The notes: generated by a model from the sequence alone, not told the origin. A stretch of DNA of 61,179 nucleotides from Campylobacterales bacterium (GCA_027082175.1 JALWIX010000032.1:1-61179), one strand, 5' to 3'; shown: positions 42,965 through 60,924, numbered from the stretch's first letter. Made by a program: numbers and translations.

Positions 42965-43467
42965 AAAAGTCATTTACTCTAATAGAGCTGATTGTTTCCA
43001 TAACTATTTTGTCGCTAATAATACTTTTTATTTCCCAATCGATATCAAATCTAAATATATCTCATTCGGTTATAAAAGGCGCATTAGAAAAAGAGAATCT
43101 TCAAAACAAAATTGCCAAAGCACTCTATTATGATCTGCTTCTTTCAAAAAATATAGAAATTAATGGAGGTAAAAACTATTCGATTATCTATCTTCAAACT
43201 AAAAACACACTGTTTGATATAGATAATCCGTACGTAATATGGTATGTGTTAAAAGACAACAATACTCTTTGCAGATTAGAATCTCCTATAAAAATAGTTC
43301 TTCCCCTTTATCCTGAAAATTTTGGCAAAGTATTTGTAAGCAAAGTAGCGCAAAACTGTGAAATCTTTAAAATCTACAGTTCAAACAAAAAAGATAAATT
43401 ATTAGTTTATATGAAAGCAAAAGAGTCAAGCCCTTTAACTTTTGAACTAAATATTCCTCAAAAATAA
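42961..43467 (+). CDS. Pseudopilin-like protein (GspJ-type position)
   Basis: A 168-residue protein with KSFTLIELIVSITILSLIILF, the pseudopilin leader and helix. The domain that follows carries the aromatic strand PYVIWYVLKDNNTLCRLESP, consistent with the GspJ beta-sheet region. It starts with an ATGA overlap and is last in the operon. Its stop is only one base from the 3' end of tRNA-Arg on the other strand, with no visible terminator between them. Confidence 0.7.
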   Translation: MKKSFTLIELIVSITILSLIILFISQSISNLNISHSVIKGALEKENLQNKIAKALYYDLLLSKNIEINGGKNYSIIYLQTKNTLFDIDNPYVIWYVLKDNNTLCRLESPIKIVLPLYPENFGKVFVSKVAQNCEIFKIYSSNKKDKLLVYMKAKESSPLTFELNIPQK

Positions 43468-43468
43468 G

Positions 43469-43545
43469 TGGTGTCCCGGAGAGGATTCGAACCTCCGACC
43501 TTCGGATTAGGAATCCGATGCTCTATCCTGCTGAGCTACCGGGAC
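43469..43545 (-). tRNA. tRNA-Arg (CCU anticodon)
   Basis: A 77-nt cloverleaf on the minus strand, with 7-bp acceptor stem GTCCCGG/CCGGGAC and T-arm GGAGGTTCGAATCCTCT. The anticodon loop TTCCTAA lies between TCGGA and TCCGA, which gives CCU (Arg, AGG codon). The 3' CCA is encoded. It sits downstream of fusA and 1 base from gspJ. Confidence 0.96.
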
Positions 43546-43605
43546 ATACTGCAAATTTGATGTTTAAAGTTTAAAGCTGCAAGTTTTTAGAAGGTTATTG
43601 ATTAA

Positions 43606-43666
43606 AATTGTGGAATGGTTGAGTGGTTGATAGAAATAAACTATCAACCATCCACCATATACAATT
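43606..43666. repeat. Long imperfect hairpin between fusA and tRNA-Arg
   Basis: A 10-bp perfect stem (tggttgatag/ctatcaacca, 43624-43633 / 43641-43650) with loop AAATAAA is extended by gtgg/ccac and aattgt/acaatt outer pairs. There is no T-run on the minus strand. It is built from repeated GGTTG words and shares them with the element at 46418-46482. Confidence 0.7.
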
Positions 43667-43673
43667 GACTAAA

Positions 43674-45752
43674 TTATCCGTGTCTTTTTTTGATAATCTC
43701 TTCAGCAACGTTTCTTGGAACCTCTTCGTAATGATCAAATTCCATAGAATAAGTTCCTCTTCCTTGCGTGAAAGACCTTAAGTCAGTAGAGTATCCAAAC
43801 ATCTCTGCCAACGGAACCATTGCGGTGACTATCTTGTTTCCAGCTCTATCTTCCATTGATGATACTTGTCCTCTTCTTCTATTGATATCGCCTATAACAT
43901 CGCCCATATACTCTTCGGGAACTTCTACTTCCACTTTCATAATAGGCTCAAGAAGCACAGGATTTGCTTTTTTGGCAGCCTCTTTAAACGCCATAGAACC
44001 AGCTATCTTAAATGCCATCTCACTTGAGTCAACATCGTGATAACTTCCATCATATAACGTCGCTTTAACGTCAACTACAGGATATCCGGCAACTACACCG
44101 TTTTGCATTGCTTCTTGGATACCTTTGTCAACCGCTGGAATATACTCTTTAGGGATAACCCCACCGGTAATTTGGTTTACGAACTCATAGCCTTGCCCTG
44201 GCTCTTGAGGCTCTAATTTTATAAATACGTGTCCGTACTGTCCTCTACCTCCAGACTGTTTAGCATATTTATACTCTTGATCTACGGCTGTTCTTATAGT
44301 CTCTCTATATGCGACTTGAGGCGCTCCAACTTCTGCTTCAACTTTAAACTCTCTTTTCATTCTATCTACGATAATTTCCAGGTGCAATTCACCCATACCG
44401 GAGATAATTGTCTGTCCAGTCTCTTCATCGGTGTGAACTCTAAAGCTAGGATCCTCTTCGGCAAGTTTAGCCAAAGCTACGCTCATCTTCTCCTGATCAG
44501 CCTTAGTTTTCGGCTCTACTGCAACAGAGATAACAGGTTCTGGAAACTCCATCTTTTCCAAAATCACAGGAGATTTTTCATCGCACAACGTATCGCCAGT
44601 CAGTGTATATTTAAGCCCTACAACAGCGCCTATTTCACCTGCTGGAAGCTCTTTAATCTCCTCTCTTTTGTTTGCATGCATTTTAAGTAATCTACCAACT
44701 CTCTCTTTCTTCTCTTTAGTAGAGTTTAGAACATAACTTCCACTCTCAATTTTACCCCTATAAACTCTTATGAATGATAGTTGTCCTACAAACGGGTCTG
44801 TCATAATCTTAAATGCAAGGGCGGCAAAAGGACCATCAACTGTCGATTCAACTGATACCTCTTCGCCAGTTTTTGGATCTACCCCTTTTATCCAGTCGAC
44901 CTCAGTAGGTGCCGGCAAATAATCAACAACCGCGTCTAAAAGCGTTTGTACTCCTTTGTTTTTAAAGGCGCTACCGCAAAGCATAGGCGTAATACTCATG
45001 TCTAGAGTACCGGTTTTAATACCCTTTTTGATCTCATCAACACTCAGCTCTTCACCGCTTAGATATTTTTCCATCAACTCATCATCAGTTTCCGCAACTG
45101 CTTCTATAAGCTTTTCTCTATACTCCTCAGCTTTATCTTTTAAATCTTCCGGAATCTCAATAACCTCATATTTTGCGCCCATCGTTTCGTCATCCCAAAC
45201 GATTCCTCTCATCTCTACCAAATCAACTACGCCTCTAAAATTATCTTCAGCGCCTATAGGAATCTGAATAGGAACAGGATTTGCTTTAAGTCTGTCTCTG
45301 ATCTGATTTTCAACATTGTAAAAATCTGCACCTATTCTATCCATTTTGTTCACAAAAACTATTCTTGGAACATGATATTTGTTAGCTTGTCTCCAAACAG
45401 TCTCACTTTGAGGTTGAACGCCGCCAACTGCGCAGAAAACTGCTACAGCACCGTCAAGAACCCTCATTGATCTTTCAACCTCAATCGTAAAATCAACGTG
45501 ACCTGGAGTATCGATAATGTTTATTTGGTGATCCTTCCAAAAACATGTTGTCGCGGCAGAAGTGATCGTAATACCTCTCTCTTTTTCTTGTTCCATCCAG
45601 TCCATGGTAGCAGCGCCTTCATGAACCTCGCCTATTTTATGAGAAATCCCGGTATAGAAAAGTATTCTTTCAGTAGTTGTTGTTTTACCAGCATCAATAT
45701 GTGCGGCAATACCGATATTTCTAATTTTTTCGATCGGAGTCTTTTTAGCCAT
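43674..45752 (-). CDS. fusA: Elongation factor G, FusA
   Basis: A 692-residue translocation GTPase of normal length. G motifs: G1 [20 protein letters not shown]2 [11 protein letters not shown]3 [13 protein letters not shown]4 [10 protein letters not shown]. Domain IV and V signatures are also present (e.g. [20 protein letters not shown] and [13 protein letters not shown]). It moves tRNA and mRNA through the ribosome. It lies after rpsG, with a 119-bp gap containing small hairpins. This is the str-operon order rpsL-rpsG-fusA, and tuf is not the next gene here. Confidence 0.98.
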   Translation of the reverse strand: MAKKTPIEKIRNIGIAAHIDAGKTTTTERILFYTGISHKIGEVHEGAATMDWMEQEKERGITITSAATTCFWKDHQINIIDTPGHVDFTIEVERSMRVLDGAVAVFCAVGGVQPQSETVWRQANKYHVPRIVFVNKMDRIGADFYNVENQIRDRLKANPVPIQIPIGAEDNFRGVVDLVEMRGIVWDDETMGAKYEVIEIPEDLKDKAEEYREKLIEAVAETDDELMEKYLSGEELSVDEIKKGIKTGTLDMSITPMLCGSAFKNKGVQTLLDAVVDYLPAPTEVDWIKGVDPKTGEEVSVESTVDGPFAALAFKIMTDPFVGQLSFIRVYRGKIESGSYVLNSTKEKKERVGRLLKMHANKREEIKELPAGEIGAVVGLKYTLTGDTLCDEKSPVILEKMEFPEPVISVAVEPKTKADQEKMSVALAKLAEEDPSFRVHTDEETGQTIISGMGELHLEIIVDRMKREFKVEAEVGAPQVAYRETIRTAVDQEYKYAKQSGGRGQYGHVFIKLEPQEPGQGYEFVNQITGGVIPKEYIPAVDKGIQEAMQNGVVAGYPVVDVKATLYDGSYHDVDSSEMAFKIAGSMAFKEAAKKANPVLLEPIMKVEVEVPEEYMGDVIGDINRRRGQVSSMEDRAGNKIVTAMVPLAEMFGYSTDLRSFTQGRGTYSMEFDHYEEVPRNVAEEIIKKRHG

Positions 45753-45800
45753 GCTCTATCCTTTAGATTTTATAAGTTTTGATTTTGAAAAATTGTAAGA

Positions 45801-45848
45801 AGGCAGGAAAAATCCTGCTTTCAAGAAGTCTTCGGACTCTGCCAGTCC
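45801..45848. repeat. Hairpins in the rpsG-fusA gap
   Basis: A stem of 6-8 bp, gcagga-aaaa-tcctgc (45803-45818), lies beside two mutually exclusive small stems: agtc-ttcg-gact (45827-45838) and ggact-ctgcc-agtcc (45834-45848). On the minus-strand transcript these come just after rpsG. A T-rich tail follows only weakly, so processing or translational control is as likely as termination. Confidence 0.5.
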
Positions 45849-45871
45849 AGTTTCGGAAATTTTTTTTGGTT

Positions 45872-46351
<480 letters not shown>

Positions 46352-46417
46352 TCAATTTTTAATTTACTCAAACGGTTTACGCCCCGCCTGCGGCTTGAAA
46401 GTGAGAAAGTATATTTA

Positions 46418-46482
46418 GTTGATAGCGGATAGTTTATAGTCGATAGATTCTCTATCAACTATCTACCATCAACCATCTACTA
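46418..46482. repeat. 26-bp imperfect inverted repeat in the rpsL-rpsG gap
   Basis: The arm of about 26 bp ending in gtcgatag matches the reverse complement of ctatcaactatctaccatca and its continuation at about 19 of 26 positions, around a short loop ATTCT. Several mismatches are of G-U type, as if pairing is kept in RNA. Words such as CTATCAAC and ACCATC repeat within the arm. It is related in style to the elements at 43606 and 13660. Confidence 0.6.
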
Positions 46483-46517
46483 ATTTAACTTTCTAACTCT
46501 CTATCTTTCTATTACTA

Positions 46518-46892
46518 TTAAGATTTAGGTTTTTTAGTTCCGTATTTAGATCTTGAATTTTTTCTATTTGCTACACCTGCAGTATCTAACGCACCTCTCA
46601 CTATGTGATACTTAACACCTGGCAAGTCTTTTACCCTACCGCCTCTTACCAATACGATAGAGTGTTCTTGCAAATTGTGTCCTTCACCAGGAATATAGCT
46701 TATCACTTCGTAACCTGAAGTTAGTCTAACTTTTGCAACTTTTCTAAGCGCAGAGTTAGGCTTTTTAGGAGTTGTTGTGTAAACTCTCGTACAAACGCCC
46801 CTTCTTTGAGGACATTTAACCAAAGCTGGCGACTTTGATTTTTTGATTACCTTTTTTCTCTCTTTTCTTATCAACTGATTGATAGTAGGCAC
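46518..46892 (-). CDS. rpsL: Ribosomal protein S12
   Basis: A 124-residue S12, with GTG start and AAAGGA 6 nt upstream. Conserved segments: [33 protein letters not shown], the decoding-site loop [20 protein letters not shown], and the C-terminal [12 protein letters not shown]. It helps control decoding accuracy and is the site of streptomycin resistance. The residues of the PNSALRK loop appear standard, with no resistance change at Lys in TTPKKPN. Confidence 0.98.
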   Translation of the reverse strand: MPTINQLIRKERKKVIKKSKSPALVKCPQRRGVCTRVYTTTPKKPNSALRKVAKVRLTSGYEVISYIPGEGHNLQEHSIVLVRGGRVKDLPGVKYHIVRGALDTAGVANRKNSRSKYGTKKPKS

Positions 46893-46964
46893 TTCTTTTC
46901 CTTTCCTTTAATACATATTTTAATGCAATTGCATTTTTTAGTGGCTAATAATACTAAAATAAAT

Positions 46965-47051
46965 CTTTAAAATAACTTAATTTAAAGTTATTTTAAAGTT
47001 GTTCTTTTTTAAGATAATTGGTCATTTAGTCATTTTAGACTAATGACCAAT
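46965..47051. repeat. Two tandem hairpins in the rpoC-rpsL gap
   Basis: Hairpin 1: perfect 14-bp stem ctttaaaataactt (46965-46978) / 46985-46998 with loop AATTTA. Hairpin 2: attggtcatttagtc (47017-47031) / gactaatgaccaat (47038-47051), 14 bp with one bulged base. They lie between rpoC's stop (47063) and the rpsL start. Neither has a T-run in the transcript direction, so read-through into rpsL may be expected. Confidence 0.75.
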
Positions 47052-47062
47052 AACTAAGCAAA

Positions 47063-55742
<8,680 letters not shown>

Positions 55743-55848
55743 TTAAAAGTAGTTTTAGCCGCAAAGGCTTGTAGGGGGTAAGATAATATATTATCTAACA
55801 ATGGATTAAAGAGAGGATAAACCTCTCTTCTAAATTTAAAAAACAAAA

Positions 55849-56232
55849 TTATTTAATCTCTACTTTTGCTCCAGCTTCTTCAAACTGCTTCTTAATCTCT
55901 TCAGCCTCTTCTTTGCTTATACCTTCTTTAATTGTAGTTGGGCAGCTTTCTACAGCTTCTTTAGCTTCTTTTAGTCCTAGGCCTGTTACAGCTCTAACAA
56001 CTTTAATAGCATTGATTTTCTTAGCGCCTGGATCTGTCAACACAACGTCAAACTCTGTTTTCTCTTCCGCAGCGGCACCACCTGCATCACCACCAGCCGC
56101 AACAGCTCCAGCAACTACTGTAGGCTGAGCAGAAACACCGAATTTCTCTTCAAACTCTTTTACCAATTCACTTAATTCTAGAACAGATAGATTAGATATA
56201 TACTCGATTACATCTTCTTTTGTTATAGCCAT
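55849..56232 (-). CDS. rplL: Ribosomal protein L7/L12
   Basis: A 127-residue stalk protein with an N-terminal dimerisation helix, an alanine/glycine-rich hinge ([16 protein letters not shown]) and the C-terminal domain with [23 protein letters not shown]. It recruits translation factors to the 50S. It lies after rplJ, with a 23-bp gap, and 121 bp before rpoB. Confidence 0.98.
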   Translation of the reverse strand: MAITKEDVIEYISNLSVLELSELVKEFEEKFGVSAQPTVVAGAVAAGGDAGGAAAEEKTEFDVVLTDPGAKKINAIKVVRAVTGLGLKEAKEAVESCPTTIKEGISKEEAEEIKKQFEEAGAKVEIK

Positions 56233-56255
56233 GTCTCTTCTCCTTCTTTATTATT

Positions 56256-56771
56256 TTAAGAATTTTCTTTTTGTTGTTTTATATTTTCAAGCACAGTAAC
56301 AAAATTTTGTTTTGGTGCGTTCCATACGTATAGCAAGTTTCTAAGAGGCGCAGTCCATACGGATAGCAACATACCAAGAAGCTCCTCTTTGCTTGGAAGC
56401 TTAGAATAAGCTTCAATCTTGGCAGGATCAGCAACCTCACCCTCAAAATAGCCTTGCTTAATCTCAAAACCATTAGGCGCTTCTTTAGCAAATTCGGTTA
56501 CTGTTTTTGCTAAAGTAACGAGATCGTCGCCCCAAACAAGGATATTCGTATCTTTAAGTTGGAAATCTTCGATACCGTTATTTTTTAAGGCAATCAAAGC
56601 TAGAGTATTTTTTACAACCTGAGCTTTAATCCCTTTTTCTTTAAGCTTTACTCTAAAAGACTCCAACTCGGATACGCTCATCCCTTTATAGTCACAATCA
56701 ATAATAGCTGCTGCGTTTTTAAACTCTTCAGTGAGCCTGGCAACAACCTCTTCTTTCTGAGCTCGTGTCAA
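56256..56771 (-). CDS. rplJ: Ribosomal protein L10
   Basis: GGAGG lies 8 nt before TTG 56771, which gives the usual N-terminus TRAQKEEVVARLTEEF (171 residues); the longer frame to 56804 runs through the Shine-Dalgarno and is unlikely. Conserved RVKLKEKGIKAQVVKNTLA and the C-terminal helix that binds L7/L12 are present. It anchors the stalk and, with L12, represses its own leader. A structured leader lies upstream. Confidence 0.96.
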   Translation of the reverse strand: MTRAQKEEVVARLTEEFKNAAAIIDCDYKGMSVSELESFRVKLKEKGIKAQVVKNTLALIALKNNGIEDFQLKDTNILVWGDDLVTLAKTVTEFAKEAPNGFEIKQGYFEGEVADPAKIEAYSKLPSKEELLGMLLSVWTAPLRNLLYVWNAPKQNFVTVLENIKQQKENS

Positions 56772-56845
56772 TGTCTTAACCTCCTTTCCGACAGAAGACT
56801 TCAAGCAGGTCTTACTTTTATGCCCGCTATCTTCAGTCTAAGATA
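56772..56845 (-). promoter_or_regulatory. Candidate L10 leader (autoregulatory rplJL leader)
   Basis: Between rplA and rplJ the transcript contains GCGGGC and, 14 nt on, ACCTGCTTGAAG, which can pair and resemble the stem with flanking purine turn of the L10 leader family. The strong Shine-Dalgarno follows at 56779-56786. In other bacteria L10 or L10-(L12)4 binds here to stop translation. The match is by eye. Confidence 0.5.
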
Positions 56846-56907
56846 AAGTTTGAAGTTTTAGATATCTTTCAAGTCAGTAGTAAACTTGAAAGTCAAACTT
56901 CAAACTT
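56846..56907. repeat. Two-tier perfect hairpin in the rplA-rplJ gap
   Basis: The outer arm aaacttcaaactt (56895-56907) pairs with aagtttgaagttt (56846-56858), 13 bp; the inner arm ctttcaagt (56866-56874) pairs with acttgaaag (56884-56892), 9 bp. The outer arm overlaps the rplA stop codon. It lies just upstream of the presumed L10 leader and is made of repeated CTTGAAA/CAAACTT words. Confidence 0.75.
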
Positions 56908-57610
56908 ATTTAATATCCATCAATTCTTGTGTATCCAACTCTATTGCCGGACTCATAGTCAAAGATAAGGCCGCATGTCTAATATATTTTCCTTTTGCAG
57001 CTGCAGGCTTAAGTTTATTGATTGCCGCTACAAACTCTTTTAAATTTTCTGCAATATGCTCTTCCGGGAAACTAGCTTTTCCAATCCCTGCGTGAATATT
57101 TCCTTTTTTATCTACTCTAAAATTTACTTGTCCGCTTTTAGCATTTTTTACGGCTTTGGCTACATCCATTGTTACCGTGCCGGTTTTAGGGTTTGGCATA
57201 AGTCCTTTTGGACCCAAAATCCTACCTATTTTTCCAACTAGTCCCATCATATCTGGAGTGGCAATAGCTATATCAAAATTGATATTTCCATTTTGGATCT
57301 CTTCTACTAAATCTTCAGCTCCGACAATATCTGCGCCAGCCTCTTTAGCTTCGTCGGCTTTAACGCCTTTTGCAAAAACTGCCACCCTTACTTTTTTACC
57401 GGTTCCGTGCGGTAAAACGACTGATCCTCTTACCATTTGATCTGCGTGTCTTGGATCAACTCCTAGTCTCAAAGCCAACTCAACAGTTTCGTCAAATTTA
57501 GCAGATTTAAGTTCTTTTACAGTCTTTGCTGCTTCTTCAACTGTATATATTTTATTTTTGTCTATTTTTTCCAATAGTTGTTGATATCTTTTAGAATGTT
57601 TTTTTCCCAT
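56906..57610 (-). CDS. rplA: Ribosomal protein L1
   Basis: A 234-residue L1 of normal length, with the N-terminal [39 protein letters not shown], and the [10 protein letters not shown] signature. It forms the L1 stalk and, in other bacteria, represses the rplKA transcript. It follows rplK by 60 bp. Its stop codon lies inside the arm of the hairpin that follows. Confidence 0.98.
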   Translation of the reverse strand: MGKKHSKRYQQLLEKIDKNKIYTVEEAAKTVKELKSAKFDETVELALRLGVDPRHADQMVRGSVVLPHGTGKKVRVAVFAKGVKADEAKEAGADIVGAEDLVEEIQNGNINFDIAIATPDMMGLVGKIGRILGPKGLMPNPKTGTVTMDVAKAVKNAKSGQVNFRVDKKGNIHAGIGKASFPEEHIAENLKEFVAAINKLKPAAAKGKYIRHAALSLTMSPAIELDTQELMDIK

Positions 57611-57670
57611 TATACTCTCCGCATTTTTTTTGCTACCGCAGCTATTTTAGATCTTTGCGGTCAAGATCGT

Positions 57671-58096
57671 TTAATCTACTATTTCGATGCCCATACTTCT
57701 ACATGAACCCGCTATTGTTTTCATTGCAGCTTCAAGATCGTTAGTATTTAAATCTGGCATCTTAGTCTTTGCTATCTCTTCAAGTTGAGCTTTCGTTATT
57801 TTCCCTACTTTGTTTTTGAGTGGATTATCACTGCCTTTTTGAATTCCTGCTGCTTTTTTTATCAAATCTGTAGCAGGCGGCTGTTTTGTAACAAATGTAA
57901 AACTTCTATCAGCATAAACTGTAATTATAACGGGGATATTAAATCCCATCATATCTTTAGTTTTCTCGTTGAATGCCTTGCAAAACTCCATAATATTTAC
58001 ACCTCTTTGTCCAAGAGCAGGACCTACTGGAGGAGAAGGGTTTGCTTTTCCGGCTGGTATTTGCAGTTTTATCTCACCAACAACTTTTTTAGCCAT
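57671..58096 (-). CDS. rplK: Ribosomal protein L11
   Basis: A 141-residue L11 of normal length. Conserved: [34 protein letters not shown] at the N-terminus (seen over its full stretch) and [10 protein letters not shown] at the end. It forms the GTPase-associated centre with 23S rRNA and is the thiostrepton-site protein. It lies 20 bp after nusG. Confidence 0.98.
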   Translation of the reverse strand: MAKKVVGEIKLQIPAGKANPSPPVGPALGQRGVNIMEFCKAFNEKTKDMMGFNIPVIITVYADRSFTFVTKQPPATDLIKKAAGIQKGSDNPLKNKVGKITKAQLEEIAKTKMPDLNTNDLEAAMKTIAGSCRSMGIEIVD

Positions 58097-58116
58097 CTAT
58101 TTTCCTTTCTGATAAT

Positions 58117-58647
58117 TTAAATTATTTTTTCAACTTGTGAATATAGTATTTCAACCGGTGTGCTTCTACCAAAAATTGATACGTTTAACTTCAATTTACC
58201 GTGCTCCATATCGTACTCTTCTACTACGCCGGTAAAATTTGCAAACGGTCCTTCGATAATACGAACAACCTCGCCACGTTCAAAAGAGATTTTTGGTTTT
58301 GGCGCACCTTTTTGCTGAGCTTTTTCCAAAATTACTTTTACGTCATCTTCACTCAAAGGAGTAGGTTTTTTCGACTCGCCGATAAATCTACCCACTTTTG
58401 GCATTGATTGTATTTTGTGCCACAAATCCAAATCTAGTTCTAATAGGGCAAAAACGTATCCTGGATATAGAGCTCTTTGCGTTATTTTCTTTTTTCCCTG
58501 CTTTACTTCTATTACGTCTTCCGTAGGTACGATTACTTCTTTTATTTTTTCTTCAAGATGCTCATCTTTAGCAATATTTTCAATCGCTCTTTTTACTGCT
58601 TGTTCACTTCCTCCGTGAACCTGTATCGCATACCATTTATGTGTCAT
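58117..58647 (-). CDS. nusG: Transcription antitermination/elongation factor NusG
   Basis: A 176-residue protein with the NGN domain (KWYAIQVHGGSEQAVKRAI, YPGYVFALLELD) and a KOW domain (FERGEVVRIIEGPFANFTG, VEEYD). It binds RNA polymerase and couples it to Rho and ribosomes. The gene overlaps nothing and lies 16 bp after secE. Length is normal for Campylobacterota. Confidence 0.97.
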   Translation of the reverse strand: MTHKWYAIQVHGGSEQAVKRAIENIAKDEHLEEKIKEVIVPTEDVIEVKQGKKKITQRALYPGYVFALLELDLDLWHKIQSMPKVGRFIGESKKPTPLSEDDVKVILEKAQQKGAPKPKISFERGEVVRIIEGPFANFTGVVEEYDMEHGKLKLNVSIFGRSTPVEILYSQVEKII

Positions 58648-58663
58648 ATATTTGGTTCCTTAA

Positions 58664-58843
58664 TTACATTATGTGTGAAAGAGTAAATGACATTGTCAAA
58701 TCTATCAACGCTAAAAAAAGTGAAACAATCAGTACTACCACAAAAACGGCAATATAAGCATTTTTTACTTGATCTTTTGTAGGGAAAATTACCTTTTGTA
58801 ACTCTATCTTTGCCTCTTCAAAATATTTTATCAATTTTTCCAT
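58664..58843 (-). CDS. secE: Preprotein translocase subunit SecE
   Basis: A 59-residue single-TM protein translated directly from the minus strand: MEKLIKYFEEAKIELQKVIF, then PTKDQVKNAY, then the hydrophobic helix IAVFVVVLIVSLFLALIDL. This is the short SecE form (one TM) found in many bacteria. It completes the SecYEG channel. AAGGA lies about 10 nt before the ATG. It follows tRNA-Trp by 16 nt. Confidence 0.96.
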   Translation of the reverse strand: MEKLIKYFEEAKIELQKVIFPTKDQVKNAYIAVFVVVLIVSLFLALIDLTMSFTLSHIM

Positions 58844-58859
58844 GTCAAAAATCCTTTTA

Positions 58860-58935
58860 TGGCAGGGCAGGAGGGACTCGAACCCCCAACACGCGGTTTT
58901 GGAGACCGCCGCTCTACCATTGGAGCTACTGCCCT
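58860..58935 (-). tRNA. tRNA-Trp (CCA anticodon)
   Basis: A 76-nt cloverleaf on the minus strand, with acceptor AGGGCAG/CTGCCCT and T-arm GGGGGTTCGAGTCCCTC. The anticodon loop CTCCAAA lies between GCGGT and ACCGC, which gives CCA. The 3' CCA is encoded. It is inserted between rpmG and secE, an order common in Campylobacterota. Confidence 0.97.
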
Positions 58936-58941
58936 ATTTTC

Positions 58942-58998
58942 AGGCTGAAGATTGAAGAAAGATAGATTTAATATCTGGCGTTCTTCTTCCTTCAGCCT
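58942..58998. repeat. Long hairpin in the rpmG-tRNA-Trp gap
   Basis: aggctgaag (58942-58950) pairs perfectly with cttcagcct (58990-58998). The next block, attgaagaa/ttcttcttc, pairs at 6 of 9 positions, and agata/tatct pairs close to the loop. The arms are built from GAAG words. It is one of a family of intergenic hairpins in this cluster and lies between a mRNA end and a tRNA start, so processing is a plausible role. Confidence 0.65.
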
Positions 58999-59009
58999 TT
59001 AAAACTTTT

Positions 59010-59162
59010 TTAAAGTTTAGCTTCTTTATGAAGAGTATGTTCCTTGCAAAATTTGCAATATTTTCTAATTTGAAATTTTTCCGTATGAGTTTTTTTATTT
59101 TTTGTTGTGTGATAGTTTCTTCTATTACACTTCTCACAAGCCAAATGTATTATTTCTCTCAT
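59010..59162 (-). CDS. rpmG: Ribosomal protein L33
   Basis: A 50-residue protein starting at ATG 59162 ([20 protein letters not shown]) and ending [11 protein letters not shown]. It keeps the four-cysteine zinc form: CEKC and CKFC. The frame can be read from 59192, but the shorter start matches the family. It follows tuf by about 40 bp. Confidence 0.96.
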   Translation of the reverse strand: MREIIHLACEKCNRRNYHTTKNKKTHTEKFQIRKYCKFCKEHTLHKEAKL

Positions 59163-59204
59163 CTTTATGCCTTTACTTTGTTGGGGCAGCAATAGCCCCT
59201 AAAA

Positions 59205-60404
59205 TTACTCGATTATTTTAGTTACAACACCGGCACCGACAGTTCTACCACCTTCTCTGATAGCAAATCTCGTTCCCTCTTCAAGAGCGATTGGAGCTAT
59301 TAACTCAGCCGTGATTTTTACATTATCTCCAGGCATAACCATTTCAGTGCCTTCTGGAAGAATAACGCTTCCAGTTACATCAGTTGTTCTAACATAAAAC
59401 TGAGGTCTATAACCGCTAAAGAATGGAGTATGTCTACCACCCTCTTCTTTAGTTAGTACGTAAACCTCTGCTTCAAATTTAGTATGAGGAGTTATAGAGC
59501 CTGGTTGGCAAAGAACCATACCTCTTTCAACTTCCTCTTTTTTAGTACCTCTTAGAAGTACACCGACATTGTCGCCAGCTTCACCTTGATCTAGCTCTTT
59601 TCTAAACATTTCAACGCCGGTTACAGTAGTTTTTTGAGTTGGTCTTATACCAACTATTTCTACCTCGTCACCAACTTTAACTATACCTCTTTCGATTCTA
59701 CCTGTAACAACCGTACCCCTACCAGAGATTGAGAAAACATCCTCAATTGGCATTAAGAACGGCTTATCAATATCTCTTTCTGGAGTTGGGATGTACTCGT
59801 CAACAGCATCCATAAGTTTAAGAATTTTTTCAGACCAAGGTCCAAGCTTTCCTTCTTTTGCCTCTTCCAAAGCTTTTAAAGCAGAACCTGCAATAACAGG
59901 AACATCGTCACCTGGAAAATCATATTCGTTTAGCAACTCTCTAACTTCCATTTCAACTAGTTCAAGTAACTCAGGATCATCAACCATATCTTCTTTGTTT
60001 AAGAACACAACAATATATGGAACGCCAACCTGTCTTGAAAGAAGAATATGCTCTCTTGTTTGTGGCATTGGACCGTCAGCGGCAGAAACAACTAAAATAG
60101 CTCCATCCATTTGCGCGGCACCGGTAATCATGTTTTTTACATAGTCTGCGTGTCCTGGACAGTCAACGTGCGCATAGTGTCTTTTTTCAGTTTCATATTC
60201 AACGTGAGAAGTAGCGATAGTAATACCTCTTTCTCTCTCTTCTGGCGCATTATCTATCTGATCGTAATCTCTTTTTTCAGCATAACCTTTTTCAGCCAAA
60301 ACTGCAGTTATAGCAGCAGTCAAAGTAGTCTTACCGTGGTCAACGTGACCTATAGTACCAATGTTAACATGTGGCTTGGTTTTGACAAATTTTTCTTTAG
60401 CCAT
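59205..60404 (-). CDS. tuf: Elongation factor Tu
   Basis: A 399-residue EF-Tu of normal length. G1 [11 protein letters not shown], the switch I region [22 protein letters not shown]3 [21 protein letters not shown], and G4 LNKEDMVDD are all present. The C-terminal barrel domains are complete. GGAGG is 5 nt before the ATG. It carries aminoacyl-tRNA to the ribosome. It is the last member of a tRNA-tuf array, the same order as E. coli thrU-tyrU-glyT-thrT-tufB. Confidence 0.98.
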   Translation of the reverse strand: MAKEKFVKTKPHVNIGTIGHVDHGKTTLTAAITAVLAEKGYAEKRDYDQIDNAPEERERGITIATSHVEYETEKRHYAHVDCPGHADYVKNMITGAAQMDGAILVVSAADGPMPQTREHILLSRQVGVPYIVVFLNKEDMVDDPELLELVEMEVRELLNEYDFPGDDVPVIAGSALKALEEAKEGKLGPWSEKILKLMDAVDEYIPTPERDIDKPFLMPIEDVFSISGRGTVVTGRIERGIVKVGDEVEIVGIRPTQKTTVTGVEMFRKELDQGEAGDNVGVLLRGTKKEEVERGMVLCQPGSITPHTKFEAEVYVLTKEEGGRHTPFFSGYRPQFYVRTTDVTGSVILPEGTEMVMPGDNVKITAELIAPIALEEGTRFAIREGGRTVGAGVVTKIIE

Positions 60405-60440
60405 CTTTTCCTCCGTATAATTTGATTAAAATTCGGGCTA

Positions 60441-60446
60441 ATTCTA
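60441..60446 (-). promoter_or_regulatory. Possible -10 element upstream of tuf
   Basis: On the minus strand TTTTGGTAGAATT gives an extended-type -10 TAGAAT about 37 nt before the tuf start. It may provide tuf transcription independent of tRNA read-through. Confidence 0.4.
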
Positions 60447-60505
60447 CCAAAATATACCCAAATATTTTCTTAAGTTTTCATTTAATATCATTAGCGTTTA
60501 TGAAA

Positions 60506-60536
60506 GTGTCTGTGTAAATAAGTTTAACACAAACAC
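60506..60536. repeat. Hairpin between tRNA-Thr(GGU) and tuf
   Basis: gtgtctgtgt (60506-60515) and acacaaacac (60527-60536) form a 10-bp stem with one mismatch and an 11-nt loop. It sits 26 nt downstream of the tRNA 3' end and upstream of the tuf -10. No T-run follows, so tRNA processing is as likely as termination. Confidence 0.5.
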
Positions 60537-60561
60537 GTTCATTTTGACGCTCTATTTTGGA

Positions 60562-60636
60562 TGGAGCCCAGAAGCGGGATTGAACCGCCGACCTCTTCCT
60601 TACCAAGGAAGTGCTCTGCCACTGAGCTATCTGGGC
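60562..60636 (-). tRNA. tRNA-Thr (GGU anticodon)
   Basis: A 75-nt cloverleaf on the minus strand: acceptor GCCCAGA/TCTGGGC, T-arm CGGCGGTTCAATCCCGCT, anticodon loop TTGGTAA between CTTCC and GGAAG. The 3' CCA is encoded. It is the fourth tRNA of the array before tuf. Confidence 0.97.
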
Positions 60637-60715
60637 ACTAACATAATCGCAATGGCAATATACAATGGAAGCAAAACTAAGTAGTAATAGAGGTAATTAG
60701 TTCAGCTCCCAGTTC

Positions 60716-60792
60716 TGGAGCGGGAGACGGGACTCGAACCCGCGACCCTCAGCTTGGAAGGCTGATGCTCTAGCCAACTGAGCTACTCCCGC
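60716..60792 (-). tRNA. tRNA-Gly (UCC anticodon)
   Basis: A 77-nt cloverleaf on the minus strand: acceptor GCGGGAG/CTCCCGC, T-arm GCGGGTTCGAGTCCCGT, anticodon loop CTTCCAA between TCAGC and GCTGA. The 3' CCA is encoded. It is the third of the array. Confidence 0.97.
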
Positions 60793-60805
60793 AAATGACA
60801 CTTAA

Positions 60806-60891
60806 TGGTGGTGGGAGGAGGATTCGAACCTCCGAAGGCGAAAGCCAGCAGATTTACAGTCTGCCCTCGTTGACCACTTGAGTATCCCACC
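60806..60891 (-). tRNA. tRNA-Tyr (GUA anticodon)
   Basis: An 86-nt class II tRNA on the minus strand with a long variable arm (GGCTTTCGCC region): acceptor GGTGGGA/TCCCACC, anticodon loop CTGTAAA giving GUA. The 3' CCA is encoded. It is the second of the array. Confidence 0.97.
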
Positions 60892-60924
60892 AGTGTCTTA
60901 CTGGTCAAACACTGATTTTATCAA

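Noticed and set aside
33589-43467. The secretion cluster as a type IV pilus system
   Set aside because: GspG with the DPWGN-like and calcium-loop motifs, a GspC-like PDZ protein, and no PilT, PilM or PilN-O-P set favour type II secretion.
44229-44690. A 153-residue plus-strand frame inside fusA
   Set aside because: It lies wholly antisense to conserved EF-G domains, with no family match.
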